From contig NZ_CP023689.1 of the NCBI RefSeq assembly GCF_008704715.1, positions 3,224,001-3,288,000 on the forward strand: DNA of 64,000 nt. Reading direction: 5' to 3'. The notes below the pieces were generated by a model, which made no database searches, was not told the origin of the DNA, and saw nothing but the letters and a program-made list of their open reading frames with translations. Each line of letters begins with the position of its first letter. Within the stretch, counting starts at the first letter, position 1. Origin of the DNA: Streptomyces chartreusis. Lineage in GTDB: Bacteria; Actinomycetota; Actinomycetes; Streptomycetales; Streptomycetaceae. Of the stretch, positions 28,946-38,399 are shown one piece after another. The position numbers and the translations under genes were made by a program.

Positions 28946-29971
28946 CTAGAAGACGGACTCCGCCTCGTCCATCCGGTCCTTGGGCACCGTCTTCAGCTCG
29001 GTGACCGCCTCGGCCAGCGGCACCATCACGATGTCCGTGCCGCGCAGCGCGGTCATCCTCCCGAACTCGCCCTGGTGCGCGGCCTCCACCGCGTGCCAGC
29101 CGAATCGGGTGGCGAGCACCCGGTCGTACGCGGTCGGCGTGCCGCCGCGCTGGACGTGGCCGAGAATGACCGGCTTGGCCTCCTTGCCGAGCCGGCGCTC
29201 CAGCTCGAAGGCGAGCGCCGTGCCGATGCCCTGGAAGCGCTCGTGGCCGTACTGGTCGATCTCGCCCTTGCCGTAGTCCATGGAGCCGTCGGCGGGGTGC
29301 GCGCCCTCGGCGACGCAGATCACCGCGAACTTCTTGCCGCGGGAGAAGCGCTCCTCGACCATCTTGACGAGGTCGGCGGGGTCGAACGGGCGCTCCGGCA
29401 GGCAGATGCCGTGCGCGCCGGCCGCCATGCCGGACTCCAGCGCGATCCAGCCCGCGTGGCGGCCCATGACCTCCACGACCATCACACGCTGGTGCGACTC
29501 GGCGGTGGTCTTCAGACGGTCCATGGCCTCGGTGGCGACGCCGACGGCGGTGTCGAAGCCGAAGGTGCGGTCCGTGGAGGAGATGTCGTTGTCGATCGTC
29601 TTGGGCACGCCGACGACCGGCAGCCCGGCGTCGGACAGCATGCGGGCCGCGGTCAGGGTGCCCTCGCCGCCGATCGGAATGAGGGCGTCGATGCCGAAGT
29701 CGCGGGCGATGTCGGGGGCGTTCTCGCAGGCCTCGCGCAGCCGGTTGCGCTCCAGGCGCGACGAGCCGAGGATCGTGCCGCCGCGGGCCAGGATGCCGCT
29801 GACGCCCTCCAGGTCGAGGTGGCGGTAATGGCCGTCCAGCAGGCCGGCGAAGCCGTCCTCGAAGCCGATCACCTCGTCGCCGTACTGGGCGACGGCGCGG
29901 TGCACGACCGACCGGATCACGGCGTTCAGGCCGGGGCAGTCGCCGCCTGCGGTGAGAACTCCGATACGCAT
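28946..29971 (-). CDS. pfkA: 6-phosphofructokinase PfkA (group III)
   Basis: A 341-residue cytosolic enzyme phosphorylating fructose-6-phosphate. Motifs: GGDCPGLNAVIR, GGEGTLTAAR, PKTIDNDI, MGRHAGWIA and HVQRGG. Gly104 indicates ATP rather than pyrophosphate use, combined with Lys124, the mixed signature of the actinobacterial group III enzymes. Position 103 is Glu instead of the usual Asp. ATG 29971 follows AGGAGA. It is divergent from pta, with a TTGACA-N17-TAAGGC promoter on its own strand. Confidence 0.94.
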   Translation of the reverse strand: MRIGVLTAGGDCPGLNAVIRSVVHRAVAQYGDEVIGFEDGFAGLLDGHYRHLDLEGVSGILARGGTILGSSRLERNRLREACENAPDIARDFGIDALIPIGGEGTLTAARMLSDAGLPVVGVPKTIDNDISSTDRTFGFDTAVGVATEAMDRLKTTAESHQRVMVVEVMGRHAGWIALESGMAAGAHGICLPERPFDPADLVKMVEERFSRGKKFAVICVAEGAHPADGSMDYGKGEIDQYGHERFQGIGTALAFELERRLGKEAKPVILGHVQRGGTPTAYDRVLATRFGWHAVEAAHQGEFGRMTALRGTDIVMVPLAEAVTELKTVPKDRMDEAESVF

Positions 29972-30065
29972 CGTGCTGTGTCTCCTGCTCGCTGTTGACA
30001 CCGGTGAGCCAGTCCGATTGTTTCACGTCCCCGAGGGCACCGTCCGACCCGGCAACCTGACGGGC

Positions 30066-30094
30066 GCCTTATCCATCGCCAAAGGTATTGTCAA
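30066..30094 (-). promoter_or_regulatory. Candidate pfkA promoter
   Basis: On the minus strand: TTGACA (plus 30089-30094), a 17-base spacer and TAAGGC (plus 30066-30071), about 95 bases before the pfkA ATG. The last -10 base is not T. No clear pta promoter was found in the same divergent region. Confidence 0.55.
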
Positions 30095-30193
30095 GAGGGT
30101 TTCGCTCACCTCACTGGGCGATTTTGCGACCCTGGAACCGCCACCAGGGGGGACCCGTCCGGAACACATCGCACGACGAAAGGGAGACCACGC

Positions 30194-32302
30194 GTGACGC
30201 GCAGCGTGTACGTGACCGGCATCGACCGCGGCGACGGCCGGCAGGTCGTCGAACTGGGAGTCATGGAGCTCCTGACCCGGCAGGTCGACCGGGTGGGGGT
30301 GTTCCGGCCGCTGGTGCATCACTCCCCGGACCGGCTGTTCGAGCTGCTGCGCGCCCGTTATCGCCTCTCCCAGGACCCGGCGACGGTCTACGGCATGGAC
30401 TACCACGAGGCGTCCGCCCTCCAGGCCGAACGCGGCACGGACGAGCTGGTCTCCACCCTCGTCGACCGGTTCCACGCGGTCGCCCGCGACTACGACGTCG
30501 TCCTCGTCCTCGGCACCGACTACGCCGACACCCAGCTCCCGGACGAGCTGTCCCTGAACGCCCGGCTCGCCAACGAGTTCGGCGCGTCGGTGATATCCGT
30601 CGTGGGCGGGCGCAAGCAGACGACCGAGTCGGTGCTCGCCGAGACGCGCAACGCCTACCGGGCGTACGAGAACCTCGGCTGCGACGTGCTCGCCATGGTC
30701 ACCAACCGGGTCGCCCGCGGCGACCGGGACGAGATCGCCCGGCTACTGGACTCCCGGCTGCCGGTGCCCTGCTACGTCGTCCCGGACGAGCCCGCCCTGT
30801 CCGCGCCGACGGTGTCGCAGATCGCCCAGTCCCTGGAGGCGAAGGTTCTGCTCGGCGACGACTCGGGGCTCGCGCGCGACGCGCTGGACTTCGTGTTCGG
30901 CGGCGCGATGCTGCCGAACTTCCTGAACGCCCTGACCCCGGGCTGCCTGGTCGTCACCCCGGGCGACCGCGCCGACCTGGTCGTCGGCTCGCTGGCCGCG
31001 CACAGCGCCGGCACCCCGCCGATCGCCGGTGTGCTGCTCACCCTGGACGAGCGCCCCGGCGACGCGATCCTCACCCTCGCCTCGCGCCTGGCCCCCGGCA
31101 CCCCGGTGCTGTCGGTGCCCGGCTACAGCTTCCCCACCGCCGAGCAACTCTTCTCCCTGGAGGGCAAGCTGAACGCGGCGACCCCGCGCAAGGCGGAGAC
31201 CGCGCTCGGCCTCTTCGAGCGGTACGTCGACACCGGGGAGCTGCTGGGGCGGGTCTCGGCACCGAACTCCGACCGGGTCACACCGATGATGTTCGAGCAC
31301 AAGCTGCTGGAGCAGGCCCGCTCGAACATCCGCCGCATCGTGCTGCCCGAGGGCACCGAGCCGCGCGTGCTGCACGCGGCGGAGGTGCTGCTGCGGCGCG
31401 GGGTGTGCGACCTGACCCTGCTCGGCCCGGTCGACCTGATCCGCAAGCGGGCCGCCGACCTCGGCATCGACCTCGGCGACACCCAGCTGATCGACCCGGC
31501 CACCAGCGATCTGCGCGACTCCTTCGCCGAGAAGTACGCCCAGTTGCGCGCCCACAAGGGCGTCACCGTCGAGCTGGCCTACGACGTCGTCTCCGACGTG
31601 AACTACTTCGGGACCCTGATGGTCGAGGAGGGGCTGGCCGACGGCATGGTGTCGGGGTCCGTCCACTCGACCGCGGCGACCATCCGGCCCGCCTTCGAGA
31701 TCATCAAGACCCGGCCGGACGCCGGCATCGTCTCGTCGGTCTTCTTCATGTGCCTCGCCGACAAGGTGCTCGTCTACGGCGACTGCGCGGTCAACCCGGA
31801 CCCGAACGCCGAGCAACTGGCCGACATCGCCATCCAGTCGGCGGCCACCGCCGAGGGGTTCGGTGTCCGGCCGCGCATCGCGATGCTGTCGTACTCGACG
31901 GGCACGTCGGGTTCGGGCGCCGACGTCGACAAGGTGCGTGAGGCCACCGAGCTGGTGCGCCGGCGGCGGCCCGACCTGATGATCGAGGGGCCGATCCAGT
32001 ACGACGCCGCGGTGGAGCCGTCCGTCGCGGCGACGAAGCTGCCGGAGTCCGAAGTGGCCGGGCAGGCGACGATTCTGATCTTCCCCGACCTCAACACGGG
32101 CAACAACACCTACAAGGCCGTACAGCGCTCGGCCGGCGCCATCGCCGTCGGCCCGGTGCTCCAGGGCCTGCGCAAGCCGGTCAACGACCTGTCCCGGGGC
32201 GCCCTCGTCCAGGACATCGTCACGACCGTCGCCATCACGGCGATCCAGTCCCAGCCCCGGTCCACCGCCCCGTCCCTCCACGAGAAGGCCACCGTCCAGT
32301 GA
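30194..32302 (+). CDS. pta: Phosphate acetyltransferase Pta (long form)
   Basis: A 702-residue enzyme converting acetyl-CoA to acetyl phosphate. The long form has an N-terminal P-loop-like (BioD/CobB-type) domain starting VYVTGIDRGDG, a central DRTGG domain (about 215-330) and the catalytic PTA domain from about residue 370 (RIVLPEGTEPRVLHAAE ... LSYSTGTSGSG ... IFPDLNTGNN). GTG 30194 follows AAAGGGAG. The stop overlaps ackA by GTGA, so the two are coupled for acetate overflow or use. Confidence 0.95.
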   Translation: MTRSVYVTGIDRGDGRQVVELGVMELLTRQVDRVGVFRPLVHHSPDRLFELLRARYRLSQDPATVYGMDYHEASALQAERGTDELVSTLVDRFHAVARDYDVVLVLGTDYADTQLPDELSLNARLANEFGASVISVVGGRKQTTESVLAETRNAYRAYENLGCDVLAMVTNRVARGDRDEIARLLDSRLPVPCYVVPDEPALSAPTVSQIAQSLEAKVLLGDDSGLARDALDFVFGGAMLPNFLNALTPGCLVVTPGDRADLVVGSLAAHSAGTPPIAGVLLTLDERPGDAILTLASRLAPGTPVLSVPGYSFPTAEQLFSLEGKLNAATPRKAETALGLFERYVDTGELLGRVSAPNSDRVTPMMFEHKLLEQARSNIRRIVLPEGTEPRVLHAAEVLLRRGVCDLTLLGPVDLIRKRAADLGIDLGDTQLIDPATSDLRDSFAEKYAQLRAHKGVTVELAYDVVSDVNYFGTLMVEEGLADGMVSGSVHSTAATIRPAFEIIKTRPDAGIVSSVFFMCLADKVLVYGDCAVNPDPNAEQLADIAIQSAATAEGFGVRPRIAMLSYSTGTSGSGADVDKVREATELVRRRRPDLMIEGPIQYDAAVEPSVAATKLPESEVAGQATILIFPDLNTGNNTYKAVQRSAGAIAVGPVLQGLRKPVNDLSRGALVQDIVTTVAITAIQSQPRSTAPSLHEKATVQ

Positions 32303-33537
32303 CCGCGTCCCGCGTCCTCGTCCTCAACTCCGGCTCCTCGTCGGTGAAGTACCAGCTGCTGGACATGCGTGACAGCAGCCGACTGGCCGTGGGCCTCGTC
32401 GAGCGCATCGGCGAGCAGGTCTCCCGGCTCAAGCACACCCCGCTGGCGGCCGGCGGCGGGAGCCGCGAGTGGAGCGGCCCGATCGCCGACCACGACGCCG
32501 CCCTGAAGGCCGTGGCGGCGGAGCTGGCCAAGGACGGCCTCGGCCTGGACTCGCCCGAGCTGGCCGCGATCGGCCACCGCGTGGTGCACGGCGGCAAGCA
32601 CTTCACCGAGCCCACCGTCATCGACGACGCCGTGCTCGCCGAGATCGAGCGGCTCATCCCGGTGGCCCCGCTGCACAACCCGGCCAACCTCACCGGCATA
32701 CGCACCGCGCAGTCGCTGCGCCCGGACCTGCCCCAGGTCGCCGTCTTCGACACCGCGTTCCACACGACGATGCCGGAGTCGGCCGCCCGCTACGCCATCG
32801 ACGTGGAGACCGCCGACCGGCACCGCATACGCCGGTACGGCTTCCACGGCACATCGCACGCGTATGTCTCCCGGGCCACCGCGAAGCTGCTGGGCAAGGC
32901 TCCCGAGGACGTGAACGTCATCGTGCTGCACCTGGGCAACGGCGCGTCGGCGTCGGCCGTGCGGGGCGGGCGGTGCGTGGACACCTCCATGGGGCTGACC
33001 CCCTTGGAGGGGCTCGTGATGGGTACGCGATCGGGTGACATGGATCCCGCCGTCATCTTCCATTTGGCGCGTGTTGGCGATATGTCCATCGCGGAAATCG
33101 ACACTCTTCTCAACAAGAAGAGTGGATTGATCGGCCTGTGCGGCGACAACGACATGCGGGAGATCCGCCGCCGGATCGACGAAGGTGACGAGCGGGCCCA
33201 CTTGGCCTTCGACATCTACATTCACCGACTGAAGAAGTACATCGGCGCCTATTACGCCGTGCTCGGCCGGGTGGACGCGATCGCGTTCACGGCCGGCGTC
33301 GGCGAGAACGCGGCACCGGTGCGGGAAGCCGCCGTGGCCGGCCTGGACCCGCTTGGCCTCGCGGTGGACCCGGAACTGAACGCCGTACGCGGTGACGAGC
33401 CGCGGCTGATCTCGCCCGCGGGCGCGAGGGTGGCGGTCGCCGTGGTACCGACGGACGAGGAACTGGAGATCGCGACACAGACCTACGCACTGGTCGGCGG
33501 CACCGATATGCGGGCGCACCGCACGGGCAACGACTGA
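32299..33537 (+). CDS. ackA: Acetate kinase AckA
   Basis: A 412-residue ASKHA-fold kinase making ATP and acetate from acetyl phosphate. Signatures: LVLNSGSSSVKYQL at the N-terminus, FDTAFHTTMPE, YGFHGTSHAYV, HLGNGASASAV and FTAGVGENA. The GTG start is within the pta stop. It completes the Pta-AckA pathway and lies just upstream of pyk. Confidence 0.96.
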   Translation: MTASRVLVLNSGSSSVKYQLLDMRDSSRLAVGLVERIGEQVSRLKHTPLAAGGGSREWSGPIADHDAALKAVAAELAKDGLGLDSPELAAIGHRVVHGGKHFTEPTVIDDAVLAEIERLIPVAPLHNPANLTGIRTAQSLRPDLPQVAVFDTAFHTTMPESAARYAIDVETADRHRIRRYGFHGTSHAYVSRATAKLLGKAPEDVNVIVLHLGNGASASAVRGGRCVDTSMGLTPLEGLVMGTRSGDMDPAVIFHLARVGDMSIAEIDTLLNKKSGLIGLCGDNDMREIRRRIDEGDERAHLAFDIYIHRLKKYIGAYYAVLGRVDAIAFTAGVGENAAPVREAAVAGLDPLGLAVDPELNAVRGDEPRLISPAGARVAVAVVPTDEELEIATQTYALVGGTDMRAHRTGND

Positions 33538-33611
33538 GTAACACGGCTGAGCAAAGCACAGCTCATTTGTATCTTCCACCAGACGGAATATTCCGCGGCG
33601 AAACAAACCGA

Positions 33612-33617
33612 TAGGAT
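33612..33617 (+). promoter_or_regulatory. Leaderless pyk promoter -10 box
   Basis: TAGGAT at 33612-33617 is 6 bases before the pyk ATG, so transcription should begin at or next to the start codon; no ribosome binding site is present. A weak hairpin (TGAGC/GCTCA) after ackA lies further upstream. Confidence 0.6.
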
Positions 33618-33623
33618 CGTCCC

Positions 33624-35054
33624 ATGCGCCGTTCGAAAATCGTTTGTACTCTCGGCCCCGCGGTCGACTCCCATGAACAGCTTGTCTCGCTGATCGAGGC
33701 CGGCATGAATGTGGCCCGCTTCAACTTCAGCCACGGCACGCACGACGACCACCAGGGGCGGTACGAGCGCCTGCGGGCCGCCGCCGCGGAGACCGGCCGG
33801 GCCATCGGTGTGCTCGCCGACCTCCAGGGGCCGAAGATCCGCCTGGAGACCTTCGCCGAGGGCCCGGTGGAGCTGGAGCGCGGTGACGAGTTCGTCATCA
33901 CGACCGAGGACGTCCCGGGCGACAAGCAGATCTGCGGGACGACCTACAAGGGCCTGCCCGGTGACGTCGGCAAGGGCGACCAGATCCTCATCAACGACGG
34001 CAACGTCGAGCTGAAGGTCACCGAGGTCGAGGGCCCCCGGGTCAGGACGATCGTCATCGAGGGCGGCGTCGTCTCCGACCACAAGGGCATCAACCTGCCC
34101 GGCGCGGCCGTGAACGTGCCGGCGCTGTCGGAGAAGGACGTCGAGGACCTCCGCTTCGCGCTGCGCATGGGCTGCGACATGGTCGCCCTGTCCTTCGTGC
34201 GGGACGCCAACGACGTGCAGGACGTGCACAAGGTCATGGACGAGGTCGGCCGCCGCGTCCCGGTCATCGCCAAGGTGGAGAAGCCGCAGGCGGTCGCCAA
34301 CATGGAGGACGTCGTGCTGGCGTTCGACGCCGTGATGGTCGCGCGTGGCGACCTCGCCGTCGAGTACCCGCTCGAGAAGGTCCCGATGGTGCAGAAGCGG
34401 CTCATCGAGCTGTGCCGCCGCAACGCCAAGCCGGTGATCGTGGCGACCCAGATGATGGAGTCGATGATCACCAACTCCCGCCCGACCCGCGCCGAGGCCT
34501 CCGACGTGGCCAACGCGATCCTGGACGGCGCCGACGCGGTCATGCTGTCCGCCGAGTCGAGCGTGGGCGCGTACCCGATCGAGACCGTCAAGACGATGTC
34601 GAAGATCGTCGCCGCGGCCGAGCAGGAGCTGCTCGCCAAGGGCCTCCAGCCGCTCGTGCCGGGCAAGAAGCCCCGTACGCAGGGCGGTTCGGTGGCCCGC
34701 GCGGCCTGCGAGATCGCCGACTTCCTCGGCGGCAAGGGCCTGGTCGCCTTCACCCAGTCCGGCGACACCGCCCGTCGGCTGAGCCGCTATCGCGCCGCGC
34801 AGCAGATCATCGCGTTCACCACGGACGAGTCCACGCGCAACCAGATGACGCTCAGCTGGGGCGTCGAGCCGCATGTGGTGCCGTTCGTCAACAGCACCGA
34901 CGAGATGGTCGACCTGGTGGACCAGGAGATCGTCAAGCTCGGTCTGTTCAACGAGGGCGACATCGTGGTCATCACGGCCGGCTCCCCGCCCGGCGTCCCC
35001 GGCACCACCAACATGGTCCGGGTGCACCACCTCGGCGGCGGCGCGCGGGACTGA
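33624..35054 (+). CDS. pyk: Pyruvate kinase Pyk
   Basis: A 476-residue glycolytic enzyme making pyruvate and ATP from phosphoenolpyruvate. Motifs: MRRSKIVCTLGPA, NVARFNFSHG, VIAKVEKPQAV (catalytic Lys region), MVARGDLAVE and VIVATQMMESM. The mRNA appears leaderless. It forms with pfkA and pta-ackA a compact control node between glycolysis and acetate. A 13-bp terminator follows 30 bases after the stop. Confidence 0.96.
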   Translation: MRRSKIVCTLGPAVDSHEQLVSLIEAGMNVARFNFSHGTHDDHQGRYERLRAAAAETGRAIGVLADLQGPKIRLETFAEGPVELERGDEFVITTEDVPGDKQICGTTYKGLPGDVGKGDQILINDGNVELKVTEVEGPRVRTIVIEGGVVSDHKGINLPGAAVNVPALSEKDVEDLRFALRMGCDMVALSFVRDANDVQDVHKVMDEVGRRVPVIAKVEKPQAVANMEDVVLAFDAVMVARGDLAVEYPLEKVPMVQKRLIELCRRNAKPVIVATQMMESMITNSRPTRAEASDVANAILDGADAVMLSAESSVGAYPIETVKTMSKIVAAAEQELLAKGLQPLVPGKKPRTQGGSVARAACEIADFLGGKGLVAFTQSGDTARRLSRYRAAQQIIAFTTDESTRNQMTLSWGVEPHVVPFVNSTDEMVDLVDQEIVKLGLFNEGDIVVITAGSPPGVPGTTNMVRVHHLGGGARD

Positions 35055-35084
35055 CCCCGCAGACCGCCCGCAAGGGCCCTGAAC

Positions 35085-35123
35085 GACGCCGAGGGCGCCT
35101 CCTGTGACAGGGGGCGCCCTCGG
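35085..35123. terminator. Terminator after pyk
   Basis: Perfect 13-base arms (CGCCGAGGGCGCC at 35085-35097 and its complement at 35111-35123) separated by a 13-base loop, between convergent pyk and the Ser-rich protein gene. Also usable from the minus strand. Confidence 0.85.
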
Positions 35124-35177
35124 CGCTTGTGCGGCTCCCGAACGGGCTTGTGGCGGCGTCTGGTCGAGACGCCCGGC

Positions 35178-36542
35178 TCAGTCGGTGGTGAAGTTGTGCA
35201 GCCCCGGCACGTGCAGGGTGCCGCCGAACTGACCGGCCTGCGTGACCTTCACCTTCGTGAAGTAGATCAGCGGGATGTTCAGCGGCGGCGGGTGCTCCGG
35301 GTCGAAGGTGACCGGGATCAGACCGAGCAGGTTCCCGGAGATGCTCTCCGTGTACATCACGGTCTTGCCGTTGCGGATGGTCGACGTCGAGCCCTGGGCC
35401 GCCTGCACGTGGTACGTCTTGCCGGACTGCTTGTCCTGCACCGTCTGGTGCAGATCGCCGATGTCGGTGCCGTCGGAGATGACGTACTTCAGCACCTTCT
35501 TCTTGGTGCCGTTGGCCGTCTTCACCTCGACGATGCCCTGGTAGTCGGCGCCCTTCAGCAGCAGCGAGCTGGCGTTCAGGAACCACGGGTCGTCGGGCAG
35601 CGGCACGGTGTTGTCGACGCCGCCCTCCTCGTCCGTGGCGGCCGGGCAGTCGTCCGGGTCCGTGCCGGAGCTGGCGGAGGGGCTCGGCGAGGCGGTGGCC
35701 TCGGCCGCGGCGTCCTTCGCCGCCTCGGTGGCGTCCTTCGCCGCCTCGGACGCCTTGTCGGTGGCGTCCCCGACGGTGTTCTCGACGGTGTCGGTGACCT
35801 TGTCGGTGGTCTCCTTCACCGGGTCGGACGTCTCCTTGCCGGACGCGTCGGAGGAGTCCGAGGAACCGGACGCCGCCTCTTCGCTCGCGCTCGCGGACGG
35901 CGTCGCCGACGGGCTCGCGCTCTCCCCGGCCGAACCGCCGGTGAAGATGCCCTCGATGGCGTCGCCGATGCCCTCCAGCAGGCCGCCGCCGCTCTCGGAC
36001 GGCGAGGGGGACGCCGTGGCCGTGTCGCCGGACTGGGCCTCGCTCGACTTGCTCGCGGAGGGCGAGGGCGTGGGCTCGGCCGCGTCGTCGGAACCTGAAT
36101 CCGACGAAGAGGAGTCACCCGCGGAACCCGACGAACCCGAAGAGTCCGAGGAACCCGAGGAGTCGGAGGAATCCGCGGAGTCCTGGCCGTCGGTGGCCGA
36201 CGGAGTGGGCTCCGCCGTCTCGTCCTTGTCCGTGGACGCACTGGGGCTCGGGGACGCGGACGCCGAGGCCTCGTCCTCCAGTGCCGCCACGCAGTCCTTG
36301 TACTCGTCCGCCGTGAGGCTGTTGGACGTCGGCTTGGTGGCGTCGCTGTCGGCCTGGGCGAGCGTCGGTGTGAACCCCATTCCCATGAGGACCGCCGTCG
36401 GCATCGCCGCCAGGGCTATCGCCTTGCCGGCCGGCATCTGGAACCTGGTGAACAGCGGCTTCTTGGGCGCCGCGTGTCGCGGCCCGGTTCTCACACGGGA
36501 CTTGTCCACCTCAGTCCCGTGGGTCACCTCGTCAGCCGGCAC
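35178..36542 (-). CDS. Exported Ser/Asp-rich low-complexity protein
   Basis: A 454-residue protein: basic N-terminus, a hydrophobic export or anchor segment (about 38-62, ending near TLAQADSD), a central 200-residue region of SSDSSGSS-, SASPSPSA- and DATKAS-type repeats, then a C-terminal domain (about 310-454) beginning DDPWFLNASSLLLKG and ending in GLHNFTTD. I do not recognise the C-terminal domain. GTG 36542 overlaps the DUF6114 stop and has GGAGG just upstream. Probably a wall-spanning stalk presenting a beta-rich head; third gene of an operon with DUF6230 and DUF6114. Confidence 0.75.
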   Translation of the reverse strand: MPADEVTHGTEVDKSRVRTGPRHAAPKKPLFTRFQMPAGKAIALAAMPTAVLMGMGFTPTLAQADSDATKPTSNSLTADEYKDCVAALEDEASASASPSPSASTDKDETAEPTPSATDGQDSADSSDSSGSSDSSGSSGSAGDSSSSDSGSDDAAEPTPSPSASKSSEAQSGDTATASPSPSESGGGLLEGIGDAIEGIFTGGSAGESASPSATPSASASEEAASGSSDSSDASGKETSDPVKETTDKVTDTVENTVGDATDKASEAAKDATEAAKDAAAEATASPSPSASSGTDPDDCPAATDEEGGVDNTVPLPDDPWFLNASSLLLKGADYQGIVEVKTANGTKKKVLKYVISDGTDIGDLHQTVQDKQSGKTYHVQAAQGSTSTIRNGKTVMYTESISGNLLGLIPVTFDPEHPPPLNIPLIYFTKVKVTQAGQFGGTLHVPGLHNFTTD

Positions 36543-37104
36543 TGTGCCTCCCGTTCGCCCCGTTCGCCGGGCTCGTTCCTGACAGATCGTTCGGCTCGCC
36601 CACCACGGGCTTGAGGATGGCGGTGTCGGGGTCGGCGGCACCCTGGGGTGCGTCGCCCTCGCCCGTCGTGTCCGTCTTCGCCGGAGTTGCGTCGGCGTCC
36701 CCGCCGGGCACCCACGCAACGGCCATCGCCCCGCCCACGAGGGCGAAGAGGAAGCCGATGAGGAAGCCGCCGAGGTTGGACAGCGGGATGGACACCAGTG
36801 CCAGCAGGATCGCCGCGATGCCCGCGAAGGTGCGGACGTGCTTCTGGAACCAGAGCGTGAAGCCGAGGACCACGAGCAGCACACCGATGATCAGGGAGCT
36901 GGAGCCCCCCGCGGTCTGCATCGCAAGCGTCAGGTGGCCGATCTGGAGGTTCGCGTAAGGGAAGTAGGCGATGGGCAGTCCGCCGAGCATGACGAACAGA
37001 CCGGCCCAGAAGGGCCGCGTACCGCGCCAGGCGCGGAAGTTGCGCCGATATACCCGGAGGTAGTGCTCGTCATGGCCGGGCGCGGCAGGAGTCTCGGCGC
37101 TCAT
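36532..37104 (-). CDS. DUF6114 family membrane protein
   Basis: A 190-residue membrane protein with about four helices (roughly 34-52, 65-82, 86-104, 110-135) between a short cytoplasmic N-terminus (LRVYRRNFRAWRGTRPFW) and a charged C-terminal tail. ATG 37104 is preceded by GGGAGC. It lies between a DUF6230 gene and the Ser-rich exported protein and overlaps the latter. Function unknown; DUF6114 and DUF6230 genes commonly occur together, from memory. May anchor or export its neighbours. Confidence 0.8.
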   Translation of the reverse strand: MSAETPAAPGHDEHYLRVYRRNFRAWRGTRPFWAGLFVMLGGLPIAYFPYANLQIGHLTLAMQTAGGSSSLIIGVLLVVLGFTLWFQKHVRTFAGIAAILLALVSIPLSNLGGFLIGFLFALVGGAMAVAWVPGGDADATPAKTDTTGEGDAPQGAADPDTAILKPVVGEPNDLSGTSPANGANGRHSAG

Positions 37105-37253
37105 CGAAAACAGCTCCCTGGTACGGCATTGCTGTGGTGGTGGTGCGATGGTGATGCGGTGATGTGTCGCGACCTTGTGGCCACTTGTGAAGAAAGCGGG
37201 CGGAGAGTGGACGGGCGGGGGCGCCATCGGCTCCCCCGCCCGTCAGAGAGTGC

Positions 37254-37892
37254 TTAGTAGCACTCCTTGACACCCGTCGACAGCGACATCTTCAGACCGC
37301 TGAGCTTGAAGGTTCCGGCGGTGGTCGCCCACGCCGTCTGCTTCACGCCGGACAGCGTGGCCTTGTCGGCCTGCTGCGCGAACCCGAAGGGGTTGGCCTG
37401 CTCGCCGCCACCCTTCATGCCCGGACCCTTGTTGGCGTCCTTGGCGGCAACACCGATGTCGATGTTCTCGAACGTCGCGTCGGCCTCGAGGTCGGCGACG
37501 TCGATGTAGAGGTTCTTGGCCTCGACCGGCTTGTTCGGGTCTTCACCGGCCCGCAGGATCAGGCTGACGTTCCCGAGGATCGGGATGTCGGGCGTGACCA
37601 CGGACTGGCACATGTTGCTGATGGTCGCGGACTTGAAACCCGAGACGGCGACGGGGTGAACCGTCTTCTTGCCGGAGAGCGTGTAGCCCTCGTCAAGAGC
37701 GCCGTACTGCGAGAAGCCCGTACCGACCAGCTTGTCGGTCGTGACCTTGAACGACTGGCCGGAGACACTGAACGAAGCAGCGAGAGCGCCCTGCGCGAGG
37801 GCGACACCTATCGCAGCCGTGGCGGCGACGCTGGGCACCATGACCACAGCGAACCGCTTCCATCTGGTCCCGCCACGCACCTGGGACTCCAT
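37254..37892 (-). CDS. DUF6230 family exported protein
   Basis: A 212-residue protein with an N-terminal hydrophobic segment (about 13-38) and an Ala-x-Ala-type end near LAASFSVSG, followed by a beta-rich domain with repeated Lys-Leu/Gly-Thr motifs and two cysteines (NMCQSV and the C-terminal KECY). ATG 37892 follows GGAGG at ideal spacing, so it should be well expressed. Some relatives carry the name cholesterol esterase, as I recall; no GxSxG serine-hydrolase motif is visible here, so I do not adopt it. First gene of the exported set. Confidence 0.8.
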   Translation of the reverse strand: MESQVRGGTRWKRFAVVMVPSVAATAAIGVALAQGALAASFSVSGQSFKVTTDKLVGTGFSQYGALDEGYTLSGKKTVHPVAVSGFKSATISNMCQSVVTPDIPILGNVSLILRAGEDPNKPVEAKNLYIDVADLEADATFENIDIGVAAKDANKGPGMKGGGEQANPFGFAQQADKATLSGVKQTAWATTAGTFKLSGLKMSLSTGVKECY

Positions 37893-38264
37893 ATTTCCTC
37901 CTTCTCGGACGTACATCTCCTGACATTGGCTGCCACTGTCGGCTCAGCCGGTCAGGGATGGGAGAAGTGCTACGTCCTCGGGAAGGAGAGCGCCTGCGAT
38001 CGGTGGCGCGAACTGCGCCCGAACTACCGGCGATCACCCCCGAGCGACAACCACTGGTCGCGCCTGACACGCATCACGCACAACCTTGCCGGACAGGCTT
38101 CGCCGGGTGGGCGAAGACCCCCCTGTCCAAGAGCCGGCGCCACTGCCGCCGACTCTGCTCGGTGGGGACCCAGGAACTCCCGCGACCCAACCGGCTGTCG
38201 GGGGACGGGAACGGACCGAGCGTGGCCGATCGTGGTGCATTCTCGCCGCCCGCACAAGGGGCTT

Positions 38265-38282
38265 CGTTACTCGGTAGTAACG
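38265..38282. promoter_or_regulatory. Perfect 18-bp palindrome upstream of the DUF6230 operon
   Basis: CGTTACT-cggt-AGTAACG, a dyad of the size bound by TetR-type repressors, 373 bases upstream of the DUF6230 start in a region with no gene. Which promoter it controls is unclear. Confidence 0.45.
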
Positions 38283-38399
38283 GCCGGATAACCGAACAAC
38301 GACCCGCCGGTCTCGACCGACGACACAGGGTGGCTTCAAGTGACCGGACAAATCCAGGAATCACCAGACAGAAACCGACAGAACGACGGCTGCGACTTA

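Noticed and set aside
35700..36290. Tandem repeat or CRISPR-like array in the Ser-rich gene
   Set aside because: Periodicity comes from Ser/Asp/Ala codon repeats in a continuous reading frame; no spaced identical repeats.
37254..37892. Naming the DUF6230 protein cholesterol esterase
   Set aside because: No GxSxG or catalytic triad pattern is visible, so the name some relatives carry is not supported here.
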